Positions 8,551 through 17,426 of a stretch of 56,860 nucleotides of DNA are shown in pieces. Both the position numbers and the translations under genes were made by a program. The stretch's first letter is position 1. Each line of letters opens with the position of its first letter. The notes under the pieces were generated by a model, which did not search any database, had not been told where the DNA came from, and saw nothing but the letters and a program-made list of their open reading frames with translations. The stretch is from Paracoccaceae bacterium (GTDB taxonomy: Bacteria; Pseudomonadota; Alphaproteobacteria; Rhodobacterales; Rhodobacteraceae): positions 1 to 56,860 of the forward strand of contig JANSXS010000017.1 in assembly GCA_024742835.1 (NCBI GenBank). The letters run 5' to 3'.

Positions 8551-10041
8551 TCAGTGTCCCATCAGCTTGTCCATGGCGCCGGGCTTGTCATGGATGGCAA
8601 GCCTGTCTACCAGGGTTTCCGTCGCCTCGTTCATGCCGATGACCTCGACCTCGGCCCCGTCGCGGCGGAATTTCAGAATTGCCATGTCAAGCGCCTCGAC
8701 AGAGCTGATATCCCAAATATGCGCGGCGCTGACATCAATGACAACGCGCTCCGGCGCCTCCTTGAAATCGAAGGCGTTCATGAAATCCTCAACCGAGCCG
8801 TAGAACAGCTGGCCCTCGATCTTGTAGGTCCGGGTGCGGCCATCCTCGCTTCCGTCCGAGGTGACGCGGAAAAGCTGTGCTATCTTGCCGGCAAAGAAGA
8901 TGCCCGACAACAGCACGCCCACCAGCACCCCGATGGCCAGGTTGTGGGTATAGACCACCGTCACCACCGTCGCGATCATCACGATCGAGGACGAGCGCGG
9001 ATGCAGTTTCAGGTTCTGGATCGACGACCACGAGAACGTGCCGATCGAGACCATGATCATGATCGCCACCAGCGCGGGCATCGGGATGATGCTGACCAGA
9101 TCACCCAGACCCACAACGAGGATCAAAAGAAAGACGCCGGCCACGAAGCACGACAGCCGCCCGCGCCCGCCCGACTTCACGTTGATGATCGACTGGCCGA
9201 TCATGGCGCAGCCCGCCATGCCGCCGATAAAGCCGGTGGCGGTATTGGCCAGACCCTGGCCCACGCATTCCTGATTGCGGTTCGATTTGGTGTCGGTCAG
9301 ATCGTCGACGATATTCTGTGTCATCAGGCTTTCGAGCAGGCCGACCACGGCCACTGCGACCGAATAGGGAAAGATGATCGCCAGCGTCTCGAAAGTCCAC
9401 GGAATGTCCGGGATCAGGAACACCGGCAGCGTGTCGGGAAGCGCGCCCATGTCGCCCACGGTACGCACATCCAGCCCCAAGGCCACGGTCAGCACGGTCA
9501 AGACAACGATGGTCACCAGCGGCGAGGGGATGGCCTTGGTCAGCAATGGAAAGAGATAGATGATCGCCAGCCCCGCCGCGACCAGCACATAGGTGATCCA
9601 CGTCACGCTTCGCGGGTCCAGTTCGGGCAATTGCGCCATGAAGATCAGGATCGCCAACGCGTTGACAAAACCGGTCATGACCGATTTCGACACATAGCGC
9701 ATGACAAAGCCCAACCGCAGAACGCCCATGGCGATCTGCAACAGCCCGGCCAGCACGGTCGCGGCCAGCAGGTATTCAAGCCCGTGATCGCGCACCAGCG
9801 TCACCATCAACACCGCCGTCGCCGCCGTCGCGGCAGAGATCATGCCGGGCCGACCGCCGGTGATGGCGGTGATCACGGCGATCGAGAAGCTGGCGTAAAG
9901 CCCCACCTTGGGGTCCACGCCCGCGATGATGGAAAAGGCGATCGCCTCGGGGATAAGCGCAAGCGCCACCACCAGACCTGCAAGCAGATCGCCACGGATA
10001 TTGCCGAACCATTGGGCGCGGTACGCGTCGAGTGAAATCAT
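8551..10041 (-). CDS. SulP family anion transporter with C-terminal STAS domain
   Basis: This 496-residue inner-membrane transporter of the SulP/SLC26 family carries sulfate, bicarbonate or other anions. The first 380 residues contain about 12 hydrophobic segments, starting with the family motif [19 protein letters not shown]. The last 100 residues are a cytoplasmic STAS domain ([20 protein letters not shown]). The substrate cannot be fixed from sequence: cyanobacterial BicA (bicarbonate) and sulfate carriers both fit. A carbonic anhydrase-like gene lies about 2 kb away, which is suggestive only. The SulP/Usp pair is transcribed against the pho genes and splits phoR from pstS. Confidence 0.9.
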   Translation of the reverse strand: MISLDAYRAQWFGNIRGDLLAGLVVALALIPEAIAFSIIAGVDPKVGLYASFSIAVITAITGGRPGMISAATAATAVLMVTLVRDHGLEYLLAATVLAGLLQIAMGVLRLGFVMRYVSKSVMTGFVNALAILIFMAQLPELDPRSVTWITYVLVAAGLAIIYLFPLLTKAIPSPLVTIVVLTVLTVALGLDVRTVGDMGALPDTLPVFLIPDIPWTFETLAIIFPYSVAVAVVGLLESLMTQNIVDDLTDTKSNRNQECVGQGLANTATGFIGGMAGCAMIGQSIINVKSGGRGRLSCFVAGVFLLILVVGLGDLVSIIPMPALVAIMIMVSIGTFSWSSIQNLKLHPRSSSIVMIATVVTVVYTHNLAIGVLVGVLLSGIFFAGKIAQLFRVTSDGSEDGRTRTYKIEGQLFYGSVEDFMNAFDFKEAPERVVIDVSAAHIWDISSVEALDMAILKFRRDGAEVEVIGMNEATETLVDRLAIHDKPGAMDKLMGH

Positions 10042-10523
10042 GACATCCTGTCCGTTACCGGGTCAGCGCGCCACGTGCCTGAAGCGATTGTAAACCACCC
10101 GCATCCAAGGGCAATGCGCCAACATGTACCATGTCCCATGGCTGTCCGGTTCTGTGTTGTCCGGCGGATCAGCGGCCGGAAGAGCCACCCGAAGTTTCAT
10201 CCGGGTCCAAGTTGCTTGCGCCCCGATAGCGTGATCGGATCGAAATGGCAACATGCATGACCTTCGATGCAAGCTGGTCGTTGCCGGTCTGTCATGATTC
10301 GCGGTTTATGCTGAGAAAATAGGCCCGAGCACCGTGCGGATCGCGCGTAGCCGCGGCGTTTCGCCATCGCTGAAATCAAGCATATGCAGGGAAAATCACC
10401 GCTCCGTCTTTTGTCACATATCTGTCATATAAGTTTTGCATAAGCGTCATCGAAGCTGCTTAGCACCCCGCTCAAGGTCGCCGGGGAAGGTGACCCCGTG
10501 AAATCGAACTCTGGGAGCAATCC
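10042..10523. other. 482-bp divergent intergenic region between sulP and pstS
   Basis: The region holds the upstream sequences of sulP (minus strand) and of pstS (plus strand). The pstS side has a clear Pho box at 10411-10428, a -10-like element and a GGGAG ribosome binding site before 10524. I found no convincing gene or RNA in the middle part (about 10110-10400). A lone CTGTCAT at 10289-10295 has no partner at the right spacing. Confidence 0.7.
10411..10428 (+). promoter_or_regulatory. Pho box upstream of pstS
   Basis: Two 7-base repeats, TTGTCAC (10411-10417) and CTGTCAT (10422-10428), have an 11-bp period and a 4-base spacer, which is the PhoB recognition pattern. A weaker third half-site (GCGTCAT, 10444-10450) lies exactly two periods downstream. 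A -10-like CATAAG is at 10439-10444, ten bases after the box, where a PhoB-dependent promoter would have it. This predicts phosphate-starvation induction of pstS and the genes behind it. Confidence 0.85.
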
Positions 10524-11564
10524 ATGTCTCTTCTCAAAACAACAGTTTCCGCGGCCGCTCTGGCTGCTCTGGCCGCTGGCAGCGCCGCTGCTCGCGACAA
10601 CGTCCAAGTCGCCGGATCTTCGACCGTTCTGCCCTACGCCTCGATCGTGGCCGAGCTTTTTGGCGACAACACCGATTTTCCGACCCCGGTCATCGAATCC
10701 GGCGGCTCTTCCTCGGGCCTCAAGCGTTTCTGTGAGGGCGTGGGCGAGAACACAATCGACGTGGCCAACGCATCGCGCGCGATCCGCGAAAAGGAAATCA
10801 AGGCCTGTGCCGAGAATGGCGTGACCGACATCATCGAAGTGCGTATCGGCTATGACGGTATCGTGTTCGCCAGCCAGCAGTCGGGCCCCGCGTTCACCGC
10901 GTTTGAGCCCACTGACATCTTCAACGCCATCGGAGCACAGATTCTGAAGGACGGCGAGATCGTCACCAACCCGCACAACACCTGGTCCGAGTTCAACAGC
11001 GACCTGCCAGACGCCGAAATCGCCATGTTCATCCCCGGCACCAAGCACGGTACCCGCGAAGTCTTCGAAGAGAAGGTTCTGCTGATCGGCTGTGAAGAGA
11101 CTGGCGCGATGAAGGCGATGATGGATGGCGGCATGTCCGAAGATGACGCCGAGGATGCCTGTCTCGACGTGCGCACCGACGGTAAGTCCGTGGACATTGA
11201 CGGCGACTACACCGAGACGCTGGCACGTATCGACGCCAACACAAACGGCATCGGCGTGTTCGGCCTCGCGTTCTACGAGAACAACACCGACAAGCTCAAG
11301 GTCGCGACCATGAGCGGTGTCACACCCTCGACAGAGACCATCGCGTCGGGCGAATACCCGGTGTCCCGCCCGCTGTTCTTCTACGTCAAGAAAGCGCATA
11401 TCGGTGTTATCCCCGGTCTGAAGGAATACGCCGGCTTCTTCATCGCCGACGAAATCGCTGGTCCCAAGGGTCCGCTGGCCAATTACGGCCTTGTCTCCGA
11501 CCCTGAACTGGCCGACGTGCAGGCCACCGTGGCCAATGAAAAAGTGATTGGTGGCGGCTCCTGA
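10524..11564 (+). CDS. pstS: phosphate ABC transporter, periplasmic phosphate-binding protein
   Basis: This is the periplasmic receptor of the high-affinity phosphate importer. The 346-residue precursor has a Sec signal peptide (MSLLKTTVSAAALAALAAG, likely cleaved near Ala-Ala-Ala/Arg at about residue 23). Phosphate-contacting loops of the PstS family are present: AGSSTVLPY right after the signal, ESGGSSSGLKRF, and VANASRAI. Transcription starts behind the Pho box; GGGAG precedes the ATG. The gene leads pstS-pstC-pstA-pstB-phoU-phoB. A hairpin after its stop may let PstS be made in excess over the membrane subunits. Confidence 0.96.
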   Translation: MSLLKTTVSAAALAALAAGSAAARDNVQVAGSSTVLPYASIVAELFGDNTDFPTPVIESGGSSSGLKRFCEGVGENTIDVANASRAIREKEIKACAENGVTDIIEVRIGYDGIVFASQQSGPAFTAFEPTDIFNAIGAQILKDGEIVTNPHNTWSEFNSDLPDAEIAMFIPGTKHGTREVFEEKVLLIGCEETGAMKAMMDGGMSEDDAEDACLDVRTDGKSVDIDGDYTETLARIDANTNGIGVFGLAFYENNTDKLKVATMSGVTPSTETIASGEYPVSRPLFFYVKKAHIGVIPGLKEYAGFFIADEIAGPKGPLANYGLVSDPELADVQATVANEKVIGGGS

Positions 11565-11586
11565 TAGCCTCCTCAGCGACATGATC

Positions 11587-11610
11587 GGGGGCGGTCATTG
11601 CGCCGCCTCC
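11587..11610 (+). promoter_or_regulatory. stem-loop between pstS and pstC
   Basis: An 8-bp GC stem (11587-11594 with 11603-11610, one G-U pair) follows the pstS stop. There is no T-run after it, so it is more likely to protect the 3' end of the pstS mRNA or attenuate partly than to terminate fully. Such elements commonly separate a binding-protein gene from its transporter genes. Confidence 0.45.
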
Positions 11611-11656
11611 GATTTGCATTATACGCCAACCGAAAATCCAAGACACGGGGGCTACC

Positions 11657-13129
11657 ATGCCACTTATCTGGCTGATTGTTATTGTCCTGGCCATCGCGGT
11701 CGCCGGTTATGTGTTGGGCCGTTCACGGGTCATGGCAGCCACCGGCGGAGATAGCCGAAAATTGCATTCTCTGCCCTCTTATTACGGATATAATGTCGCG
11801 CTGAAGGTGGTCCTGCCCTCCTTCTTTCTGTTGTTGGTCTGGCTGCTGGTACAGCCGGTGATCGTCAACGGCACCGTTGCCGCGGACATTCCCCAAAGCG
11901 CGATTCCCGAAGGCTCCAGTCGTGATCTAATCATGTCGGAGGTACGCCGCACGGCCGAAGGGCTCGACAATGCCGTGGCGCAAGGGATCATGACCGAGGA
12001 TTTCGCCACTAACGCGCGCAGCGACCTGAATGACGTCACACAACGACTGAAAGATGCGGGTCAGATTGTGACCGCGCAGGTCACACAGCCGATCCTTCAG
12101 GCCGCGCAGCGGTACCGGATCATGAATGATACCGGCAACCTGATCCTCTCCTTGCTCGTGATCCTCGTGGCCGCAGCGGGTGCAGCCTGGAGCCTGCGCG
12201 AGATGCGTCCCGAATTTCGCGCCCGCAACGTGGTCGAGCGGGTGGTGAAGGGCGTGCTGGTCGCGGCAGCTTCGGTCGCCATCCTGACCACTCTGGGCAT
12301 CGTGTTGTCGCTGGTGTTCAACACAATCGAGTTTTTCCGCCTCTACCCAGCCGGGGATTTCTTTTTCGGCACCGCGTGGTCGCCGTCTTTCACCGGACGC
12401 GGGGGCAGCTCTGAACTGGGGGTTCTGCCGCTTCTCTGGGGCACATTCTATATCTCCATTGTGGCGCTATTGGTTGCGGTGCCGGTCGGCCTCTTCGCGG
12501 CGATCTACCTGTCCGAATACGCATCGCCGCGCGTGAGGTCTTTTGCCAAGCCCATGCTGGAGGTGTTGGCCGGTATTCCGACGATTGTTTACGGTCTCTT
12601 CGCCCTGCTGACCGTAGGCCCGCTGCTGGTGGCGGTCTTCGGCAAGGATGGGTTGGGCTGGATGCAGGCGGGTACGGCGGTTATGACCGCAGGTCTCGTC
12701 ATGGGCGTCATGCTTATTCCGTTTGTCAGTTCGCTGTCGGATGACATCATCAACGCGGTCCCGCAGGCGATGCGCGACGGATCCTACGGGCTGGGTGCCA
12801 CCAAGTCGGAAACGATCCGACAGGTGGTGTTGCCCGCCGCGCTGCCAGGGATCGTGGGTGCGATCCTTCTGGCCGCCAGCCGCGCCATCGGAGAGACCAT
12901 GATCGTGGTACTGGGGGCCGGTGCGGCTGCCAGGCTTTCGCTCAATCCGTTCGAGGCGATGACAACGGTCACCGCCAAGATCGTGAGCCAACTGACCGGA
13001 GACGCCGATTTCGCCTCGCCAGAGGCGCTTGTCGCCTTTGCGCTTGGCATGACGCTCTTCGTCATCACGCTCGGCCTCAATATCTTTGCCCTCTACATCG
13101 TTCGCAAATACCGGGAGCAGTATGAATGA
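11657..13129 (+). CDS. pstC: phosphate ABC transporter permease PstC (extended form)
   Basis: This inner-membrane permease subunit pairs with PstA. At 490 residues it is about 170 longer than E. coli PstC. The extra N-terminal part has a first helix (LIWLIVIVLAIAVAGYVLG), a second helix near residue 60, and a predicted periplasmic helical stretch of about 90 residues before a third helix. The conserved permease core starts near residue 260 (LLWGTFYISIVALLVAVPVG), with the EAA-type loop DGSYGLGATKSETIRQVVLP. The extended layout is typical of proteobacterial PstC proteins that pair with extended PstA. The stop overlaps the start of pstA in ATGA. Confidence 0.94.
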   Translation: MPLIWLIVIVLAIAVAGYVLGRSRVMAATGGDSRKLHSLPSYYGYNVALKVVLPSFFLLLVWLLVQPVIVNGTVAADIPQSAIPEGSSRDLIMSEVRRTAEGLDNAVAQGIMTEDFATNARSDLNDVTQRLKDAGQIVTAQVTQPILQAAQRYRIMNDTGNLILSLLVILVAAAGAAWSLREMRPEFRARNVVERVVKGVLVAAASVAILTTLGIVLSLVFNTIEFFRLYPAGDFFFGTAWSPSFTGRGGSSELGVLPLLWGTFYISIVALLVAVPVGLFAAIYLSEYASPRVRSFAKPMLEVLAGIPTIVYGLFALLTVGPLLVAVFGKDGLGWMQAGTAVMTAGLVMGVMLIPFVSSLSDDIINAVPQAMRDGSYGLGATKSETIRQVVLPAALPGIVGAILLAASRAIGETMIVVLGAGAAARLSLNPFEAMTTVTAKIVSQLTGDADFASPEALVAFALGMTLFVITLGLNIFALYIVRKYREQYE

Positions 13130-14454
13130 CCGACGTAACGCCCAACGCCGGGGGGAACCGTGCCGGCAACTCGCTCGCGACTCAGGATGCGCGCACGAAG
13201 CGCCGCAACCGCGCCGAGGCCCGGTTCAAGGCCTATGGCCTCACAGCGATCCTGGTTGGCATCTTCTTTCTCGTGGTGCTGGCGGTGTCGATCATTCGCT
13301 CCGGTAGCCCGGCCTTCACGCGGACCGTGGTCGATGTGGAGTTTGCCCTTAGTCAAGCACAGATCAATGAGGCCGAAGAGCAACTCTTCAAGACTGCCGC
13401 CTATGCCGCATTTTTCACTGACGCGCTCAAGCGGCAGATTGACGAAAGCGGAATGGAGGTTGCTGTCGACGAAGACGCCATCGAGCGCATCATCGGCAAG
13501 CCTGGCAGTACGATACGCGAATTCTTTCAGGCCAACCCAGACCGGATCGGCACGCCTGTAACATTCGAACTTGCGGCATCGTCGCGGGTGGACGGCTATT
13601 TCAACGGGCGCGTAACCCGTGAGAGTATGCAGGACAGCCGGTTCCTGATGGCCGGTGACCTTGATCTGGTGGATGCACTGGCAGAGGCTGGGGTTATACG
13701 CTCCAGCATCAACTGGACCTTCATCACCGGCGCGGACTCAGGCGTCGACAACCCCGGTGCCGCCGGGATCGGCGCCTCTGTCGTGGGTTCGTTCTTCATG
13801 ATGTTGGTCGTGCTCGTGCTGTCGCTGCCAATCGGTGTCGCGGCGTCGATCTACCTTGAGGAGTTCGCACCGCGGAACAGGTTCACCGACCTCATCGAGG
13901 TGAATATCTCGAACCTGGCCGCTGTACCCTCCATCGTCTTTGGCATTCTCGGGCTTGCGATCTTCATCCAGTTCGCGCATCTGCCCCAATCAGCGCCGTT
14001 GGTGGGCGGGCTGGTGCTGACGCTGATGACCCTGCCGACGATCATCATCTCGACCCGCGCCTCGCTGCGCGCCGTGCCGCCCTCGATCCGCGATGCGGCG
14101 CTCGGGGTGGGGGCCTCCAAGATGCAGTCGGTGTTCCACCACGTGCTGCCGCTCGCCATGCCGGGTATCCTGACCGGGACCATCATCGGCCTCGCACAGG
14201 CGCTTGGCGAAACAGCGCCACTCCTGCTTATCGGCATGGTCGGCTTTGTCGCGCGCGGCTATCCCGATGGAATTGTCTCGGGATTCATGGACCCCAACTC
14301 GGCTATGCCCGCGCAGATTTACACCTGGGCCGCGCGGGCCGACGCGAGCTTTTATGAAAAGGCCTGGGGCGGAATCATCGTTCTTCTTGTTTTCCTGCTG
14401 ACCATGAACATCATCGCGATCATCCTACGACGCCGGTTTGAACGCCGCTGGTAA
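13126..14454 (+). CDS. pstA: phosphate ABC transporter permease PstA (extended form)
   Basis: This is the second permease subunit of the phosphate importer. At 442 residues it is about 145 longer than E. coli PstA. After one N-terminal helix (LTAILVGIFFLVVLAVSII) comes a periplasmic region of roughly 170 residues, the DUF3333-type extension. The usual core then follows, with the EAA-type motif RDAALGVGASKMQSVFHHVLP. The extension has a matching counterpart in PstC, so the two may contact PstS or each other outside the membrane; that is inference. Spacing to pstB is 15 bases. Confidence 0.94.
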   Translation: MTDVTPNAGGNRAGNSLATQDARTKRRNRAEARFKAYGLTAILVGIFFLVVLAVSIIRSGSPAFTRTVVDVEFALSQAQINEAEEQLFKTAAYAAFFTDALKRQIDESGMEVAVDEDAIERIIGKPGSTIREFFQANPDRIGTPVTFELAASSRVDGYFNGRVTRESMQDSRFLMAGDLDLVDALAEAGVIRSSINWTFITGADSGVDNPGAAGIGASVVGSFFMMLVVLVLSLPIGVAASIYLEEFAPRNRFTDLIEVNISNLAAVPSIVFGILGLAIFIQFAHLPQSAPLVGGLVLTLMTLPTIIISTRASLRAVPPSIRDAALGVGASKMQSVFHHVLPLAMPGILTGTIIGLAQALGETAPLLLIGMVGFVARGYPDGIVSGFMDPNSAMPAQIYTWAARADASFYEKAWGGIIVLLVFLLTMNIIAIILRRRFERRW

Positions 14455-14469
14455 GAAAGGTATCCAACC

Positions 14470-15270
14470 ATGTATGACGCCCCAAATCTTGCGGAGAGCC
14501 AAGTGACTCAAGACAATATCAAGATCTCAGCGCGTAACGTGCAGGTCTTTTACGCGGACACCCACGCGATCAAGGACGTTGATGTCGATATCCTGGACAA
14601 GACCGTGACCGCCTTTATCGGCCCGTCGGGCTGTGGCAAGTCAACCTTTTTGCGCTGCATCAACCGGATGAATGACACGATCGACATCTGTAAAGTGCAG
14701 GGTGACATCATGCTGGATGGTCAGGATATCTACGACAAGCGTGTCGATCCGGTACAATTGCGCGCCAAAGTGGGTATGGTGTTCCAGAAACCCAATCCAT
14801 TTCCAAAGTCGATCTACGACAATGTGGCCTATGGCCCGCGTATCCACGGGCTGGCCCGAACCAAGGCCGACCTTGACGAGATCGTCGAAAAATCCCTGCG
14901 CCGCGCCGCGCTCTGGAATGAGGCCAAGGACCGGCTCGACCAGCCCGGCACCGGGCTTTCGGGTGGCCAGCAGCAGCGCCTTTGCATAGCCCGCGCCGTG
15001 GCCACCGCCCCGGAGGTTCTGTTGATGGACGAGCCCTGTTCCGCGCTTGACCCGATTGCCACCGCGCAGGTCGAAGAGCTGATTGACGAGTTGCGGCAGG
15101 AATTCTCTGTCGTGATCGTTACCCACTCTATGCAGCAGGCTGCGCGGGTAAGCCAGAAGACGGCGTTTTTCCACCTCGGGCATCTCGTTGAGTATGGTGA
15201 GACAGGCCAGATATTTACCAATCCCGAAGACGAACGCACCGAAAGCTATATCACTGGCCGGATCGGCTAA
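14470..15270 (+). CDS. pstB: phosphate ABC transporter ATP-binding protein
   Basis: This is the cytoplasmic ATPase of the Pst importer, 266 residues. The Walker A motif GPSGCGKST (about residues 51-59), Q-loop [19 protein letters not shown], signature [14 protein letters not shown], Walker [13 protein letters not shown] and switch histidine [12 protein letters not shown] are all intact. PstB is diagnostic among ABC ATPases for the [14 protein letters not shown] stretch. It sits between pstA and phoU, and its activity state is thought to be signalled to PhoR through PhoU. Confidence 0.97.
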   Translation: MYDAPNLAESQVTQDNIKISARNVQVFYADTHAIKDVDVDILDKTVTAFIGPSGCGKSTFLRCINRMNDTIDICKVQGDIMLDGQDIYDKRVDPVQLRAKVGMVFQKPNPFPKSIYDNVAYGPRIHGLARTKADLDEIVEKSLRRAALWNEAKDRLDQPGTGLSGGQQQRLCIARAVATAPEVLLMDEPCSALDPIATAQVEELIDELRQEFSVVIVTHSMQQAARVSQKTAFFHLGHLVEYGETGQIFTNPEDERTESYITGRIG

Positions 15271-15283
15271 GGAGTGTCTCGAC

Positions 15284-16009
15284 ATGAATGAAGAACATAT
15301 ATCTTCGGCCTTCGACCGGGATCTAGAGACGGTCCAGGCGCTGATCATGAAAATGGGCGGTCTGGTCGAAGAGTCGATTTTGAACGCCGCTATTTCGCTT
15401 GAAAAGCGCGACGAGGAGCTTGCCGAACAAGTGCGCCGCGGCGACCGGATCATTGACGAGCTTGAGCTGAGGATCGACGAGGAAACCGCGCGCATCATCG
15501 CGCTGCGCGCGCCCACGGCCGTTGACCTGCGCGTGATCCTGACCGTGATGAAGATGGCATCGAACCTGGAGCGGATCGGCGATTATGCCAAGAACATGGC
15601 AAAGCGCACCACCGTGCTAAGCCAGCTGACCCAAATCGACGGGTCGGCGGCAGCGCTGCGCCGCATGGCGCGCGAAACCGAACGGATGCTGCGCGATGCG
15701 CTTGATGCCTATATCCAGCGCGATGCCGCACTGGCCCGCGAAGTGATGGAACGCGACACGGATGTGGATCAGATGTATAACGCTCTCTTCCGCGAATTCC
15801 TGACCTTCATGATGGAAGACCCGCGCAACATAACGCCCTGTATGCATCTGCATTTCATCGCAAAGAATATCGAGCGTATGGGCGACCACGTCACCAATAT
15901 CTGCGAGCAGATCATCTATCTGGTAACCGGCGATCTGCCGGACGAGATTCGCCAAAAGAAAGACCGCACGTCGGTCGATCCTGACGCCTCGCCTGAATTC
16001 CTGAGTTGA
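15284..16009 (+). CDS. phoU: phosphate signalling complex protein PhoU
   Basis: PhoU links the Pst transporter to PhoR and represses the Pho regulon when phosphate is plentiful. The 241-residue all-helical protein contains the two PhoU repeats, each with the acidic metal-binding signature (LERIGDYAKNMAKR and IERMGDHVTNICEQ). The ATG at 15284 has AAGGAG 10 bases upstream; an upstream in-frame start inside pstB is unlikely. The N-terminus MNEEHISSAFDRDLE is typical. phoB follows after 13 bases. Confidence 0.96.
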   Translation: MNEEHISSAFDRDLETVQALIMKMGGLVEESILNAAISLEKRDEELAEQVRRGDRIIDELELRIDEETARIIALRAPTAVDLRVILTVMKMASNLERIGDYAKNMAKRTTVLSQLTQIDGSAAALRRMARETERMLRDALDAYIQRDAALAREVMERDTDVDQMYNALFREFLTFMMEDPRNITPCMHLHFIAKNIERMGDHVTNICEQIIYLVTGDLPDEIRQKKDRTSVDPDASPEFLS

Positions 16010-16022
16010 TCGGAGACATCAA

Positions 16023-16712
16023 ATGACCGCCGATACCCCCACGGTACTTCTGGTCGAGGATGAGCCCTCGCAGCGCGAAATGCTGGCGTATAATCTCAAG
16101 GCGGATGGTTTTGACGTGGCCGAAGCCGAGAATGGCGAAGAGGCGTTGATGCTTGTCGAGGAAACCGCGCCGGACATCATCCTGCTGGACTGGATGTTGC
16201 CCAATGTTTCGGGGATCGAGGTCTGCCGCAGGCTCAAGACACGGCCAGAGACGCGCGGCGTGCCGATCATCATGATTTCCGCCCGCTCCGAAGAGGTAGA
16301 CCGCGTGCGCGGCCTTGAAACGGGCGCGGATGATTACGTGATAAAGCCCTATTCAGTGATCGAGCTGATGGCCCGTGTGCGTGCGCAATTGCGGCGTACA
16401 CGCCCCTCGGCAGTTGGCGAACGGCTAGAATACGAAAACATCGTGCTGGATTCCGAAACCCATCGCGTGACCCGGTTTGAAAAGCCGCTCAAGCTTGGTC
16501 CGACCGAATTTCGCCTGCTGTCGACCTTCATGGAAAAGCCCGGACGCGTCTGGTCGCGCGAACAATTGCTGGACCGGGTCTGGGGGCGCGATATCTACGT
16601 GGATACCCGCACGGTCGACGTGCATATAGGGCGGCTGCGCAAGGCGCTTTGCCAACATGGCGGGGATGACCCGCTGCGCACCGTGCGCGGTGCGGGCTAT
16701 GCTTTGGGATAG
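16023..16712 (+). CDS. phoB: phosphate regulon response regulator PhoB
   Basis: This OmpR-class response regulator has 229 residues. The receiver has the acidic pair Glu12/Asp13, the phospho-acceptor Asp56 in IILLDWMLP, the Ser/Thr in MISARSE and Lys in DDYVIKPYS. The C-terminal winged helix (GPTEFRLLSTFMEKPGRVWS; TVDVHIGRLRKAL) is intact. It should be phosphorylated by PhoR and bind the Pho box at 10411. The next gene, a diverged relative, overlaps its last codons. Confidence 0.96.
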   Translation: MTADTPTVLLVEDEPSQREMLAYNLKADGFDVAEAENGEEALMLVEETAPDIILLDWMLPNVSGIEVCRRLKTRPETRGVPIIMISARSEEVDRVRGLETGADDYVIKPYSVIELMARVRAQLRRTRPSAVGERLEYENIVLDSETHRVTRFEKPLKLGPTEFRLLSTFMEKPGRVWSREQLLDRVWGRDIYVDTRTVDVHIGRLRKALCQHGGDDPLRTVRGAGYALG

Positions 16713-17421
16713 GAAAACGCTTTCGCTTCAGCCTGTTACCGGCGGCCGCGATCTTTTGGCGCTGCGCCTTGCCGATGATGGGCCACATAGCGACACGATG
16801 ACGGCGGCGCTGAATTTCGCCGGTTTCACCGTGATGCCCATTGCATCGCCCCTTGACCTGCTGACCCGGATAAAGGCCGACAGGCCCGATCTTGTGGTCC
16901 TTCCGTCCTCTACGGCGGCGCCGCAATGCTTGCTGGATCGGATCGAAATCGCCTGCATGACGGAGACGCTGCCGGTTCTTTTCAACGCCGATACGCCGAT
17001 TGACCGGGAAGGTTGCAAGGTGTTCTGCGACACGGTGGCGACGGGCACGAATTTCGAGGGGCTTGTCCTGGTGGCGCGTGCCCTCATGCGCCGGGTCCGG
17101 CCATGGTGCCTGACACAGACGCGGGTCTTTGGCGGGCTGCAACTGTGCGAAGCCCGGTTTCAGATTTCGGCGGGCGGTCGAATCGGGGCGCTTGGCAAAC
17201 TGGATTTCAATATCCTTGGATGTCTCTTCGATGCGCCTGACTATACGTTTGACCGTGAAACCCTGATGCGCCTTGCCATCGGGCGGCAGACCACCAGAAG
17301 TGGCGCGCGCCTGATCGACGTGAAAATCTGCGCCACCCGGCATCTGTTGAAATCCGCGCTGGGCTTTGATCCGATCCTGACGGTGCGCGGGGTCGGATAC
17401 CAACTGGCGCAGATCGACTGA
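16699..17421 (+). CDS. PhoB-like protein with degenerate receiver and winged-helix domain
   Basis: This 240-residue protein looks like a response regulator whose receiver can no longer be phosphorylated. Around residues 20-130 the alpha/beta pattern of a receiver is visible, but the acceptor position is Pro69 (DLVVLPSS instead of VLLD), the acidic pair is replaced, and the conserved lysine region reads DTVATGTNF. Residues 140-240 form an OmpR-type winged helix (LGKLDFNILGCLFD; LTVRGVGYQL), but the recognition helix differs from PhoB (IDVKICATRHLL versus VDVHIGRLRKAL). The ATG at 16699 overlaps the phoB stop by 14 bases, so it is translated from the pho transcript. Another in-frame start at 16657 is possible. 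Function unknown; it may modulate PhoB or bind other sites. Confidence 0.75.
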   Translation: MLWDRKTLSLQPVTGGRDLLALRLADDGPHSDTMTAALNFAGFTVMPIASPLDLLTRIKADRPDLVVLPSSTAAPQCLLDRIEIACMTETLPVLFNADTPIDREGCKVFCDTVATGTNFEGLVLVARALMRRVRPWCLTQTRVFGGLQLCEARFQISAGGRIGALGKLDFNILGCLFDAPDYTFDRETLMRLAIGRQTTRSGARLIDVKICATRHLLKSALGFDPILTVRGVGYQLAQID

Positions 17422-17426
17422 CAGGG

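Noticed and set aside
8500..10035. Open frame of 511 codons on the plus strand, His/Asp/Gln-rich
   Set aside because: Antisense to the SulP transporter gene; a composition artefact of the opposite strand.
10289..10295. Second Pho box half-site CTGTCAT in the sulP-pstS gap
   Set aside because: No partner repeat 11 bp on either side and no promoter at the right distance.
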